Shown: one piece after another, positions 27,201-35,353 of the stretch
How the letters are laid out: each line of letters opens with the position of its first letter
Numbering within the stretch: the stretch's first letter is position 1
DNA from: Dechloromonas agitata is5
Lineage (GTDB): Bacteria > Pseudomonadota > Gammaproteobacteria > Burkholderiales > Rhodocyclaceae
Reading direction: 5' to 3'
NCBI RefSeq assembly: GCF_000519045.1
Contig: NZ_KI912532.1
Location: 1,612,001-1,676,000, forward strand
DNA: 64,000 nt
The notes under the pieces: model-generated
Told to the model about the DNA's origin: nothing
What the model saw: the letters and a program-made list of their open reading frames with translations, nothing else
The model's database searches: none
Program-made: the position numbers and the translations under genes

Positions 27201-27668
27201 ATGCTGTTGTCTGCCCATGAAATAGCTCAGGGTCGTGAACGTACCCTGCATAACCTGTTCACCCTCTCCGCGACTGGTGTTCGGATTGCTCAGCAATGGA
27301 CTGCCTTGCTGGCAGCGGCTGGTCGCGATAGTTTCCGGCATGGGATTCCCCCCTTCCCGCAATCGGGTTTTGATCTGGCAGCGGCGCAATGGCCGATGTC
27401 ATGGTGGTTGGACAACCTGGCTCGGGCTGGCCAACTGCTCGATCAGGGGCTGACCGTCTGCGGCGATGCGCAGAAGGCACTGATCCACAGCGCCGACCAG
27501 CAACTGCGGATTATCGACAGCCTGGCCATTTCCGCCATCAATCGGGCCAGTCGCAGCAGTCCGTGGGAGGCGGAAGTCGCCCTGCAGGCGATGAAATCAT
27601 CGCTGCAGGCGGCCGAACAGGCTGTTCACGAGATCAGCCAGGCGGCGCTCGATACGGTTCAATCGTAG
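27201..27668 (+). CDS. Phasin-like helical protein
   Basis: A 155-residue protein, almost entirely predicted helix, with no signal peptide or membrane segment. The pattern of amphipathic helices with alanine and glutamine (HEIAQGRERTLHNLFTL, LDNLARAGQLLDQGL, SSLQAAEQAVHEISQAAL) resembles phasin-family proteins that coat polyhydroxyalkanoate granules, but no signature residue proves it. The ATG at 27201 has a good GGAG site. It lies between the erpA terminator and the convergent purT. It may equally be a lineage-specific hypothetical protein. Confidence 0.6.
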   Translation: MLLSAHEIAQGRERTLHNLFTLSATGVRIAQQWTALLAAAGRDSFRHGIPPFPQSGFDLAAAQWPMSWWLDNLARAGQLLDQGLTVCGDAQKALIHSADQQLRIIDSLAISAINRASRSSPWEAEVALQAMKSSLQAAEQAVHEISQAALDTVQS

Positions 27669-27774
27669 CGCTCTGGAGAACGGCCGTCCGGTGATCTGGC
27701 GACCGCGGCGGAGCGGCGCAGGCACCGGCATGCCGCGGGGGCGGAGCAGAGCCTTCGGCGAGGCTGAGGTCTTG

Positions 27775-28974
27775 TCAGACCTTGACCGGCCGTACCTTGC
27801 CGGCGGCCAGTCGGGCCCGCTGGCGGGCCTCTTCGGTTGTTTCACCATTGGCCACGGCGACACCCATGCGGCGCTTGGTGAAGGATTCTGGCTTGCCGAA
27901 CAGGCGCAGGTCGCTGCGCGGCACAGCCAGCGCCTCGGCCAGGCCTTCGAAGGCGATACCGCTTTCTGCCATGCCACCGTAAATCACGGCTGAAGCACCC
28001 GGTTCGCGCAGGGTGGTATCGACCGGCAGGCCCAGGATGGCGCGGGCATGCAGTTCGAATTCGGAAAAGCGCTGCGAGCAGAGCGTCACCAGTCCGGTGT
28101 CGTGCGGCCGCGGGCTGACTTCCGAGAACCAGACCATGTCGCCCTTGACGAAGAATTCAACGCCGAAGATGCCGCGCCCGCCCAGGTTGCCGGTCACGGC
28201 GGCAGCGATGTCCTGGGCCCGCTGCCGGGCAGTCGGCGACATCGCCTGCGGCTGCCAGGATTCGACATAGTCGCCGGCCACCTGCTGATGGCCGATCGGT
28301 TCGCAAAAGTGAGTGACCACTTCGCCGGCTGCATTCCGGGCGCGGACCGTGAGCAGGGTGATTTCGTAGTCGAAATCGATGAAGCCCTCGACGATGACCC
28401 GGCCCTGATTCACCCGACTGCCGCTCGCCGCGTAGTCCCAGGCTTTCTGGACGTCATCGGGGCCGCGCAGCAGTGACTGGCCCTTGCCGGAGGAGGACAT
28501 GGTCGGCTTGACGATGCAGGGGTAGCCAATGCTGCTGTCGATGGCGGCCTGCAGTTCGGCCAGCGAATCGGCGAACCGGTAGGGGGAGGTGGGCAGGCCC
28601 AGTTCCTCGGCGGCCAGGCGGCGAATGCCTTCGCGGTTCATGGTCAGCTTGGCGGCGCGGGCGGTGGGGATCACCTCGGCCAGGCCTTCGCGTTCGATGT
28701 CGACCAGCGTGTCGGTGGCGATGGCCTCGATCTCCGGCACGATCAGATGCGGCCTTTCCTGTTCGATGAGTTGGCGCAGCGCGGCGCCGTCGGTCATCGA
28801 GATGACGTGGGCGCGATGGGCGACCTGGTGACCCGGTGCGCTTGCGTAGCGGTCCACGGCGATTACCTCGACCCCCAGTCGCTGCAGGGCGATGATCACT
28901 TCCTTGCCGAGTTCGCCGGCGCCGAGCAGCATGACGCGCAGGGCGGAGGGGGACAGCGGGGTGCCGATCTTCAT
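27775..28974 (-). CDS. purT: Formate-dependent phosphoribosylglycinamide formyltransferase
   Basis: A 399-residue ATP-grasp enzyme that makes formyl-GAR from formate, ATP and GAR, a folate-independent alternative to PurN in purine synthesis. It begins with the nucleotide-binding [21 protein letters not shown]. The ATP-grasp core contains [19 protein letters not shown] sequence ([17 protein letters not shown]), [12 protein letters not shown] and [21 protein letters not shown]. The C-terminal part ends [19 protein letters not shown]. Length is typical. It converges with the phasin-like gene and stands alone. Confidence 0.96.
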   Translation of the reverse strand: MKIGTPLSPSALRVMLLGAGELGKEVIIALQRLGVEVIAVDRYASAPGHQVAHRAHVISMTDGAALRQLIEQERPHLIVPEIEAIATDTLVDIEREGLAEVIPTARAAKLTMNREGIRRLAAEELGLPTSPYRFADSLAELQAAIDSSIGYPCIVKPTMSSSGKGQSLLRGPDDVQKAWDYAASGSRVNQGRVIVEGFIDFDYEITLLTVRARNAAGEVVTHFCEPIGHQQVAGDYVESWQPQAMSPTARQRAQDIAAAVTGNLGGRGIFGVEFFVKGDMVWFSEVSPRPHDTGLVTLCSQRFSEFELHARAILGLPVDTTLREPGASAVIYGGMAESGIAFEGLAEALAVPRSDLRLFGKPESFTKRRMGVAVANGETTEEARQRARLAAGKVRPVKV

Positions 28975-29064
28975 GGGGATCCTTGTAGTACGGTAGGCCG
29001 AAATGCCTGAATTTAGGCGGCGCCCGGAGTGACGTCAAGCAGCAGGACGGCCGGCACGCTGCCT

Positions 29065-29070
29065 TATAAT
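29065..29070 (+). promoter_or_regulatory. Perfect TATAAT -10 box at the ArnT-like start
   Basis: TATAAT at 29065-29070 ends seven bases before the ATG at 29078. The predicted start of transcription would coincide with or directly precede that codon, implying a leaderless message. No good -35 lies 17 bases upstream. Confidence 0.45.
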
Positions 29071-29077
29071 GCCCGCC

Positions 29078-30712
29078 ATGTCAGCCTCCCGCCTGCCCGT
29101 CGCCATCGAGCGCTTCCTCCTGTCGCCCATCAGCCTGTTGCTGGTCGTGGCGGTCGCCTTCGTGCTCAATGCCTGGAGCCTGCCGCTGACCGACGTCGAC
29201 GAGGGCGCTTTTTCGGAAGCGACGCGCGAGATGATGGCGCGCGGCAACCTGGTGTCGCCGACCTTGAACGATGCGCCGCGCCACGACAAGCCGATCCTCA
29301 TCTACTGGGCGCAGGCCGCCTCGGTCAGCCTCCTCGGCGTCAGCGAAATCGGCTTCCGCCTGCCGTCCATCGTCTTTGCCGTACTCTGGATGCTGGCCCT
29401 CTACCGTTTCTGCCTGCGCCATGCCGACCGACGGACGGCGCAGGTGGCGGCCCTGGTTATGGGGCTGTCGCTGGCCGTCGGCTTCATCGCCAAGGCAGCG
29501 ATTTCCGATGCATTGCTCAACCTGTTCATCGCGCTGTCGATGTTCGGCATCTACGATGTCTTCTGTGCCGACCGCGATGGCAAGCCGACCCGCCGCCTGC
29601 TGTTCTACACCTATGGCATGCTGGGTCTCGGCTTTTTGACCAAGGGACCGGTTGCCGTCTTCTTTCCGCTCGTTGTCAGCGGCCTGTTCTTCATCTCGGC
29701 CGGCGCCTGGCGGTCCTGGCTGCGCGCCATCTTCTTCTGGCCCGGCTGGCTGCTTTTCCTGGCCATCGTCGTGCCCTGGCATGTCGCCGTCTTCCTCGAC
29801 CAGGGCGATGCTTTCTTCCGTGGCTTCTACCTCAAGCACAACGTCAATCGTTATGCCAATACCTTCGAGGGGCATGGCGGCAAGTGGTACTACTACCTCG
29901 TCGTTGCTCCCTTCGTGCTGATGCCTTTCTTCGGCTGGCTGCTGGCCGTTGGTGGCAAGGTGTTGCGCCAGATCCGCCGTTCGCCGTTGGGCACGGTGCG
30001 GGGCGACGGCCTGTTCGAACGTTTCCTGGTGCTCTGGTTCATCGTCGTTTTTGCTTTTTTCTCCTCCTCCGGCACGCAACTGCCGCATTACCTGCTCTAC
30101 GGCTGCACGCCGGTCTTCATCCTGCTGGCGCTCTACCGCCCCGAATTCGAACGTCGCTGGCTGGCTTACCTGCCGCTGATCCTGTTTGCGCTGCTGCTCG
30201 CCGCCCTGCCGGAAATCCTCGCCGTCGCCGCCAGCAAGACCAGCAAGCCGTTCGAGAAATTCCTGCTTGACGGGCTGGTGCTCGCCTTCTCCGACTCGGC
30301 GCGCTGGCTGTTGCCGCTGTTTGCCGTGGCCGCCGTTGTCTTTGCCGTCTGGCGCAGTCTGCCGGTCTGGCAGGGGCTGGTATTGGCCGGCCTGCTCCAG
30401 GCCCTGGTCGTCTCGGCGGTCATCGCGCCGCGCGCCATCAGCGTCACGCAGGGGCCGATCCGCGAGGCGGCGCAGGTGGCCAAGGCGGCCGGCGGCACGG
30501 TCGTCGCCTGGCGCATCATCATGCCCAGCTTCAGCGTGTACCGGCAGGCGGCAACGCCGACCCGTGTCCCGGTCGAGGGCGAGCTGGTGCTGACGCGCAC
30601 CGATCGCCAGCCCGAGGTGCAGGCGCTGCTGGCGCCCGGCCTGCAGATGCGGAACCTCTACCAGAAAAGCTTCGTCACCCTGGCCCGTGTCGAGCGCGAG
30701 ACACGACCATGA
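29078..30712 (+). CDS. ArnT/GT83-like lipid-linked sugar glycosyltransferase
   Basis: A 544-residue polytopic protein with about 12 hydrophobic segments and the GT-C fold. The first periplasmic loop has DVDEGAFSEATREMMARGNLV, with the acidic residues that bind metal or substrate in ArnT-type enzymes, then RHDKPILIYWAQAAS. Later features are ISDALLNLFIAL, GFLTKGPVAVFFPL and SSSGTQLPHYLLYGCTPVFIL. ArnT adds 4-amino-arabinose to lipid A from undecaprenyl phosphate; here the sugar and acceptor are unknown. I prefer the ATG at 29078 because an alternative at 29069 overlaps the -10 box. It overlaps the PAP2 gene by four bases. Confidence 0.88.
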   Translation: MSASRLPVAIERFLLSPISLLLVVAVAFVLNAWSLPLTDVDEGAFSEATREMMARGNLVSPTLNDAPRHDKPILIYWAQAASVSLLGVSEIGFRLPSIVFAVLWMLALYRFCLRHADRRTAQVAALVMGLSLAVGFIAKAAISDALLNLFIALSMFGIYDVFCADRDGKPTRRLLFYTYGMLGLGFLTKGPVAVFFPLVVSGLFFISAGAWRSWLRAIFFWPGWLLFLAIVVPWHVAVFLDQGDAFFRGFYLKHNVNRYANTFEGHGGKWYYYLVVAPFVLMPFFGWLLAVGGKVLRQIRRSPLGTVRGDGLFERFLVLWFIVVFAFFSSSGTQLPHYLLYGCTPVFILLALYRPEFERRWLAYLPLILFALLLAALPEILAVAASKTSKPFEKFLLDGLVLAFSDSARWLLPLFAVAAVVFAVWRSLPVWQGLVLAGLLQALVVSAVIAPRAISVTQGPIREAAQVAKAAGGTVVAWRIIMPSFSVYRQAATPTRVPVEGELVLTRTDRQPEVQALLAPGLQMRNLYQKSFVTLARVERETRP

Positions 30713-31548
30713 AGGACGCCCGCTTGCATGACCGGCATCCGTGGTTCGATGTCGGCCTGCTCGTCACCTGCCTGCTGCTTACCCTGGCCCTGTTGGCCAT
30801 CTGGCTGGGCGATGCCTGGCAACGCGGCTTCCTGGCCGGCCAGGAAGCCAGCGTGGTGCTACCGCCGGTGGTCTGGGAATCGCTGACCACGCTGGGCGAT
30901 GCCCGGGTCCAGCTGGCCCTGATGCTGCCCTTTTGCCTGCGCTATCCGCGCGTTTTCTGGGCGCTTTTCCTGGGGGCCCTGCTGGCCGGGGCGATCAGCC
31001 GGGGCTTCAAGATGACGGTGCCTTTGCCGCGTCCGGCCGCCGTGTTTGACGCAGCGCAGATCACCATCATCGGCGCCAAGCTGACGGCGCATAGCTTTCC
31101 CTCCGGCCACACCGTCTCGGCCTTTTCCTTCGTGGTGCCCTGGCTGGCACTGCTTGGCTGGCGGGCGGCACCGATCGTGGCGATTGCGGCCCTGGCGGGC
31201 TTTTCGCGCATTGCTGTCGGCGCCCACTGGCCGGTCGATGTGCTGGCCGGCGCGATGATCGGTCTGCTGGGCAGCTGGTTCGGCCTGCGCCTGAGCCGCC
31301 GCTTCGACTGGGGCACCGGTGTACGCGCCCACTGGTTTCTGGTCGGCATTTCGGCCATTGCGGTGGCCACGCTGCCGTTCGACGGCCAGGGCTATCCGGG
31401 CTCCCTGCCCTGGCGGATTGTCGCCTGCCTGTGGGGGCTGGGGGGCTTTGTCGCGGTTTACCTGGTGCCCCTGTTCCGCCTTGGCTGGCAGGGTGTCAAC
31501 CGCGACCTGGCGGGCGTAGCCGCCGGGCAGGGACGCCGGTTGGCCTGA
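30709..31548 (+). CDS. PAP2-family membrane phosphatase
   Basis: A 279-residue inner-membrane protein with about six to eight hydrophobic segments. The three acid-phosphatase motifs are present: KMTVPLPRPA (about 104), SFPSGHT (about 128) and SRIAVGAHWPVD (about 164) with the catalytic His. The active site faces the periplasm in this family. Likely substrates are undecaprenyl pyrophosphate, lipid A 1-phosphate or phosphatidate. The start overlaps the ArnT-like stop (ATGA), so it probably works with that glycosyltransferase, for example by recycling the lipid carrier or preparing the acceptor phosphate. Confidence 0.88.
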   Translation: MKDARLHDRHPWFDVGLLVTCLLLTLALLAIWLGDAWQRGFLAGQEASVVLPPVVWESLTTLGDARVQLALMLPFCLRYPRVFWALFLGALLAGAISRGFKMTVPLPRPAAVFDAAQITIIGAKLTAHSFPSGHTVSAFSFVVPWLALLGWRAAPIVAIAALAGFSRIAVGAHWPVDVLAGAMIGLLGSWFGLRLSRRFDWGTGVRAHWFLVGISAIAVATLPFDGQGYPGSLPWRIVACLWGLGGFVAVYLVPLFRLGWQGVNRDLAGVAAGQGRRLA

Positions 31549-31647
31549 GCGGGCGGGCGTTGCCCGACTACGGGAAAATCATACTGTCCGGGGGGCGCTC
31601 GTTCGGCCAGAATGCGCCGCCTGGCTCAACGCAACAAGCACCCCACC

Positions 31648-32427
31648 ATGACACTGACTGATGCCTTGATCGTCGCCCTTGGGGCATTTCTCGCCGGCGG
31701 CATGAATGCCATTGCCGGTGGCGGCACCTTCTTTTCCTTTCCGGCCATGCTTGCCGCCGGCGTACCGCCGGTGACGGCCAACGCCAGCAATGCGGTCGCC
31801 CTGTGGCCGGCCAGCCTGTCGAGCGCCTGGGCCTATCGCCAGGAAGCCATGCGCCATGGACGCTGGGCCATCCTGCTGGTCGGCGTCTCGCTCATCGGCG
31901 GCCTGACTGGCGGCTTGTTGCTGCTGGCCACGTCGAACGCGGCCTTTTCGAAACTGATCCCCTGGTTGCTGCTCATTGCCACCGGCCTGTTTGCCTTCAG
32001 TGCCCAGGTCAGCCGCCTGGTCGCCTGGAGCAAACGGCGGTTCGGGGCGCAGACCAGCGGCCAGCCCAATACCGGCCTCGGCGGCGCACTGTTCCAGCTC
32101 ATTGTCGCCGTCTACGGCGGTTTCTTCGGTGCCGGCATGGGGATCCTGACTCTGGCCGCCCTGTCCATTCAGGGCTATGAGGACATGCAGGAGCTCAATG
32201 CGCTGAAGAACCTGACCTCCGCAGTGAACTACACCATCGCCGCGCTGACCTTCCTGATCGCCGGGGCCATCAGCTGGCCGCACACCCTGGTTGCACTCGC
32301 CACGGCGACCCTCGGCGGCGTGGTCGGTGCCGCCGTCGCCAAGCGCATGCCGGCGGTCTGGCTGCGCCGTTTCGTGATTGCCGTCGGCACGGTGCTGACG
32401 GTGATCTACTTCATCAAGACCTACTGA
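31648..32427 (+). CDS. TauE/SafE family anion exporter
   Basis: A 259-residue polytopic protein of the TauE/SafE (DUF81) family with about eight membrane segments in two repeats. The first repeat has ALGAFLAGGMNAIAGGGTFFSFPAM, the second AVYGGFFGAGMGILTLAAL; both carry the glycine-rich signature. Members export sulfite, sulfoacetate or similar organosulfur anions; the substrate here is not predictable. The ATG at 31648 matches the family start better than one 12 codons upstream. It is not coupled to its neighbours. Confidence 0.88.
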   Translation: MTLTDALIVALGAFLAGGMNAIAGGGTFFSFPAMLAAGVPPVTANASNAVALWPASLSSAWAYRQEAMRHGRWAILLVGVSLIGGLTGGLLLLATSNAAFSKLIPWLLLIATGLFAFSAQVSRLVAWSKRRFGAQTSGQPNTGLGGALFQLIVAVYGGFFGAGMGILTLAALSIQGYEDMQELNALKNLTSAVNYTIAALTFLIAGAISWPHTLVALATATLGGVVGAAVAKRMPAVWLRRFVIAVGTVLTVIYFIKTY

Positions 32428-32449
32428 GCGACATCGAAACGTAACCCGG

Positions 32450-32467
32450 CCGTCACCGGCCGGTCAT
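32450..32467 (+). promoter_or_regulatory. Pho-box-like direct repeat upstream of plcP
   Basis: CCGTCAC and CGGTCAT are separated by four bases, an 11-base period as in the PhoB consensus CTGTCAT-N4-CTGTCAT. The pair ends about 22 bases before the plcP ATG. Match to consensus is partial (5/7 and 6/7). A second, similar pair lies at 35228-35245. Confidence 0.45.
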
Positions 32468-32489
32468 GGGCGGGCCCTATCGTGGGGCC

Positions 32490-33317
32490 ATGCCCAAGGT
32501 CAGATCCGTCTTTCTCTCCGACATCCACCTCGGCACCCGGGCGTGCCAGGCGGAGCGTCTGCTCGATTTCCTGCGCGAACACCCGGCCGAACAGACTTTC
32601 CTGATCGGCGACATCGTCGATTTCTGGGCGATGAGGCGCGGCATCTGCTGGACTCAGGCGCAGAATACCGTGGTCCAGAAGCTGCTGCGCCGGGCGCGGC
32701 ACGGCGAGCGAATCGTGTTCATCCCCGGCAACCACGACGAGGCGCTGCGCGACTACTGCGGCATTGTCTTCGGCGAGATCGAGGTGGTCGACGAACTGGT
32801 GCATGAAACGGTCGACGGCCGGCGCTTCCTGCTCATTCATGGCGACCAGTTCGACCAGGTCACGCGCCACCATCGCTGGGTCGCGGTACTCGGTGACAAG
32901 GCCTACGAAACCCTGGTGCGCATCAACGTCTGGCTGTCGTGGTTGCGGCGTAAACTGGGGATTGCCGGCTACTGGTCGCTGGCCGGTTACGCCAAGCGCA
33001 AGGTCAAGACGGCGCTCAATTTCATCTTCGATTTCGAGGAATCGGCCATCCACCATGCCCGCGAACGCGGCCTGGACGGCGTGGTCTGCGGCCATATCCA
33101 CTGGGCGCAGATTCGTGACATCGGCGGCCTGACCTACGTCAATTGCGGGGACTGGGTCGATTCCTGCACGGCCATCGTCGAGCATTTCGACGGCACGCTG
33201 GAACTGGTCGGCTGGGGCAGTCCGGCCCTGCATCGCCTGCCGGCGGCCAATCCCGAGCCGGTCGGTTTGTCGCCACTGCCGGTTGCCGCCCGGGCTGCCG
33301 AATCCCTGGAGGTGTGA
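32490..33317 (+). CDS. plcP: PlcP-like phospholipase C (COG2908 metallophosphoesterase)
   Basis: A 275-residue calcineurin-like phosphoesterase. Metal ligands are in SDIHLG (near 10), GDIVDFW (near 41), PGNHDE (near 78), HGDQFD (near 116) and CGHIHW (near 197). These proteins are often named LpxH-like, but the length, CQAERLLDFLREH, QAQNTVVQKLLRRAR and the long helical insert with AYETLVRINVWL resemble PlcP, which removes phospholipid head groups under phosphate starvation in alphaproteobacteria. The next gene, two bases away, encodes a GT4 glycosyltransferase, the same pairing (plcP-agt) that makes glycolipids from the diacylglycerol produced. LpxH remains possible. The ATG at 32490 is better than an in-frame one at 32466. 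Confidence 0.72.
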   Translation: MPKVRSVFLSDIHLGTRACQAERLLDFLREHPAEQTFLIGDIVDFWAMRRGICWTQAQNTVVQKLLRRARHGERIVFIPGNHDEALRDYCGIVFGEIEVVDELVHETVDGRRFLLIHGDQFDQVTRHHRWVAVLGDKAYETLVRINVWLSWLRRKLGIAGYWSLAGYAKRKVKTALNFIFDFEESAIHHARERGLDGVVCGHIHWAQIRDIGGLTYVNCGDWVDSCTAIVEHFDGTLELVGWGSPALHRLPAANPEPVGLSPLPVAARAAESLEV

Positions 33318-33318
33318 G

Positions 33319-34500
33319 ATGCGTGTGCTGATGGTGTCCGACGTTTACTTCCCGCGGGTCAATGGCGTATCGACCTCGATCGAAACCTTTCGCCGTACGC
33401 TCGATGGGCAAGGCATCGAGGTACGCCTGGTCGTGCCGCGCTATGGCAACGAGGCCGAGGAGCCCGGCGTCGTCCGTGTTGCCGGCTGGCCGGTGCCGGG
33501 CGACCGCGAGGACCGCCTGGTCGGCTGGCGGGCGATGCATCGGGCGGTACTGGCCGCTGCCCGGGGTTGCGACCTGATCCACGTCCAGACCCCTTTCGTC
33601 GCCCACTATGCGGGGCTGGCCGCCGGGCGGGCACTGGGCCTGCCGGTACTTGCCACCTACCACACGCTGTTCGAGGAATACCTGCAGCACTACGCCCGCT
33701 TTTTGCCCGCCGGCTGGCTGCGCGGCCAGGCCCGGCGTTTCTCGCGCCGGCAGTGCAACCAACTCGACGCGGTGATCGTGCCGTCCACCGCCATGCGTCA
33801 GCGTCTGGAGAGCTATGGTGTGACGACGCCGATGCATGTCCTGCCGACCGGTATTCCGCTGGCCCAGTTCGCCCGGGGCGATGGCCTTGCCTTCCGGACC
33901 CGCCACGACATTGCGCCAGACCGGCCGGTGGCGCTCTACGTCGGCCGGGTGGCGCATGAGAAGAATATCGGCTTCCTGCTCGATGCCTTGCGCCAGGCCC
34001 GCCAGCTTTGCCCCGATGCGCTGCTTGTCATTGCCGGGGAAGGCCCCGCCATGGGTGACCTGCAGGCCCGGGTCGAGACACTGGGCCTGCAGGATGCCGT
34101 CCGCTTCATCGGCTATCTCGACCGCCAGCAGGCCCTGCCCGATTGCTATGCAGCGGCCGACGTCTTCGTCTTTGCTTCGCGGACCGAAACGCAGGGGCTG
34201 GTCCTGCTCGAAGCCATGGCGGCCGGGCTGCCGGTCATTGCGCTGGCCGAGATGGGGACCGTCGATATCTTGGCACCGGGGCGTGGCGCCTTTTCGCCAC
34301 CGGCGGAGACGACTGCCTTTGGCGAAGCGCTCGGGCATTTCCTGAGCCGGCCGACCGCCTGGCGCCATCTGGCTGACGAGGCGCCAGTCTATGCCCGGGA
34401 ATGGAGCGATGTGGCGATGGCAGAGCGCCTGGCGGTGGCTTATCGCCAATGGGCAGAACGTCCGGCGCTGGCTGCCTCGCCGCTGGCGGCCGTGACCTGA
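33319..34500 (+). CDS. GT4 family glycosyltransferase, Agt-like
   Basis: A 393-residue GT-B enzyme. The N-terminal half starts MRVLMVSDVYFPRVNGVSTS, the glycine/valine loop typical of membrane-lipid glycosyltransferases, with IHVQTPFVAHYAG and THTLFEEYLQHYA-like sequence (TYHTLFEEYLQHYA). The C-terminal donor domain has LYVGRVAHEKNIGFLLDAL and the ExxxxxxxE motif in RTETQGLVLLEAMAAGLPV. Such enzymes transfer glucose, galactose, mannose or glucuronate to diacylglycerol. The gene begins one base after the plcP stop. I infer a role in replacing phospholipids by glycolipids; the sugar is unknown. Confidence 0.82.
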   Translation: MRVLMVSDVYFPRVNGVSTSIETFRRTLDGQGIEVRLVVPRYGNEAEEPGVVRVAGWPVPGDREDRLVGWRAMHRAVLAAARGCDLIHVQTPFVAHYAGLAAGRALGLPVLATYHTLFEEYLQHYARFLPAGWLRGQARRFSRRQCNQLDAVIVPSTAMRQRLESYGVTTPMHVLPTGIPLAQFARGDGLAFRTRHDIAPDRPVALYVGRVAHEKNIGFLLDALRQARQLCPDALLVIAGEGPAMGDLQARVETLGLQDAVRFIGYLDRQQALPDCYAAADVFVFASRTETQGLVLLEAMAAGLPVIALAEMGTVDILAPGRGAFSPPAETTAFGEALGHFLSRPTAWRHLADEAPVYAREWSDVAMAERLAVAYRQWAERPALAASPLAAVT

Positions 34501-34515
34501 TCTGCACCGGAGATG

Positions 34516-35202
34516 TCAGAACAGGCGCGGCGAGATCAGGCGGAGGCCGACGGAGAACCAGCGCTGGGTGCCGAAGTGCCCAAGCTGGTTGCCGTAGGTC
34601 GTATCGATCTGGACATGGCCGGGCACAATCCAGTGGCGTAGTCCGAACTGCACGAAGGGGCGGCCCTTGTCCTGGCCGTAGCTTTCGGCGATCAGCCAGG
34701 TGTCGCTGCGCATCTGCCACTCGTTGCCAATTCCCCAGGTCAGGCGGTTCTCGCGATTCTCTCGTTCCCGGGTGTAGCCAAGATTGGTGTGGATGACCAG
34801 GCGATCGTCGAGGAAGGAAAAGCTGGCCGGCACGTAGAAATAAGGATTGCCGGTATGGCTGCTGCCCGGCTGGGTGGCGTGGCCGACCGCCAGGCCGATC
34901 CCGTAGCCATTGGTTTCCAGCGGCCGGAAAAGCGTCTTCAACTGGGCCACGGTGGCGCCACTGTCGGAACGGCCATCGGTCCAGGCCAGGGCGCCGCCCA
35001 GGGTCAGTTCCAGGTTTCCCCCCGGATTGCAGGCCGGCAAGGCCCACCATTCGCGCTGGCGATTGTGGAGGTGCGCCCAGGTTTCGACCTGGCAGGCGCC
35101 GGCATCGGTCAGCCGGGCGTCGTCGGTGATCATCGGGCGGGCCGCCTGGCAGGGGGGGGCGATGAGGATCAGCAGGGGGGGCAGGAGGTGCAGGTAGCGC
35201 AT
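34516..35202 (-). CDS. Putative outer-membrane beta-barrel protein
   Basis: A 228-residue protein with a signal peptide (MRYLHLLPPLLILIAPPCQA). After ITDDARLTDAGACQVETW the sequence alternates hydrophobic and polar residues (NLELTLGGALAWTDG, YGIGLAVGHATQ, FVQFGLRHWIVPG) and ends with the aromatic residue Phe in SVGLRLISPRLF, the usual end of an outer-membrane barrel. The ITDDA...GxxQxE start resembles the MetA-pathway phenol-degradation transporter family, but the function is unknown. It converges with the first GT4 gene and diverges from the second; a Pho-box-like pair lies about 26 bases upstream. Confidence 0.65.
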   Translation of the reverse strand: MRYLHLLPPLLILIAPPCQAARPMITDDARLTDAGACQVETWAHLHNRQREWWALPACNPGGNLELTLGGALAWTDGRSDSGATVAQLKTLFRPLETNGYGIGLAVGHATQPGSSHTGNPYFYVPASFSFLDDRLVIHTNLGYTRERENRENRLTWGIGNEWQMRSDTWLIAESYGQDKGRPFVQFGLRHWIVPGHVQIDTTYGNQLGHFGTQRWFSVGLRLISPRLF

Positions 35203-35227
35203 AACCCGCCGATTCTAGGTGGCTTTT

Positions 35228-35245
35228 GTGACATTGCGGTGACTT
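35228..35245 (-). promoter_or_regulatory. Pho-box-like direct repeat in divergent promoter region
   Basis: Read on the minus strand, AAGTCAC and ATGTCAC are separated by four bases, an 11-base period as in PhoB sites. Ten bases away, GTGTCAT is on the plus strand. The site lies between the outer-membrane protein gene and the second GT4 gene and could serve both. Confidence 0.45.
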
Positions 35246-35353
35246 TTCGTGTCATCAAAGCTTAGCGCTGTGCCGCTACCGTGCAGGCTTCATTCGGCCG
35301 TTACCATCCGATGGCCGGCCTCCCGACTTCTCTCCGATGCTGAAGGAGCCCGC

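Noticed and set aside
32490..33317. Naming the phosphoesterase lpxH
   Set aside because: Length, insert and coupling to a GT4 gene fit PlcP better; LpxH is kept as an alternative in the entry.
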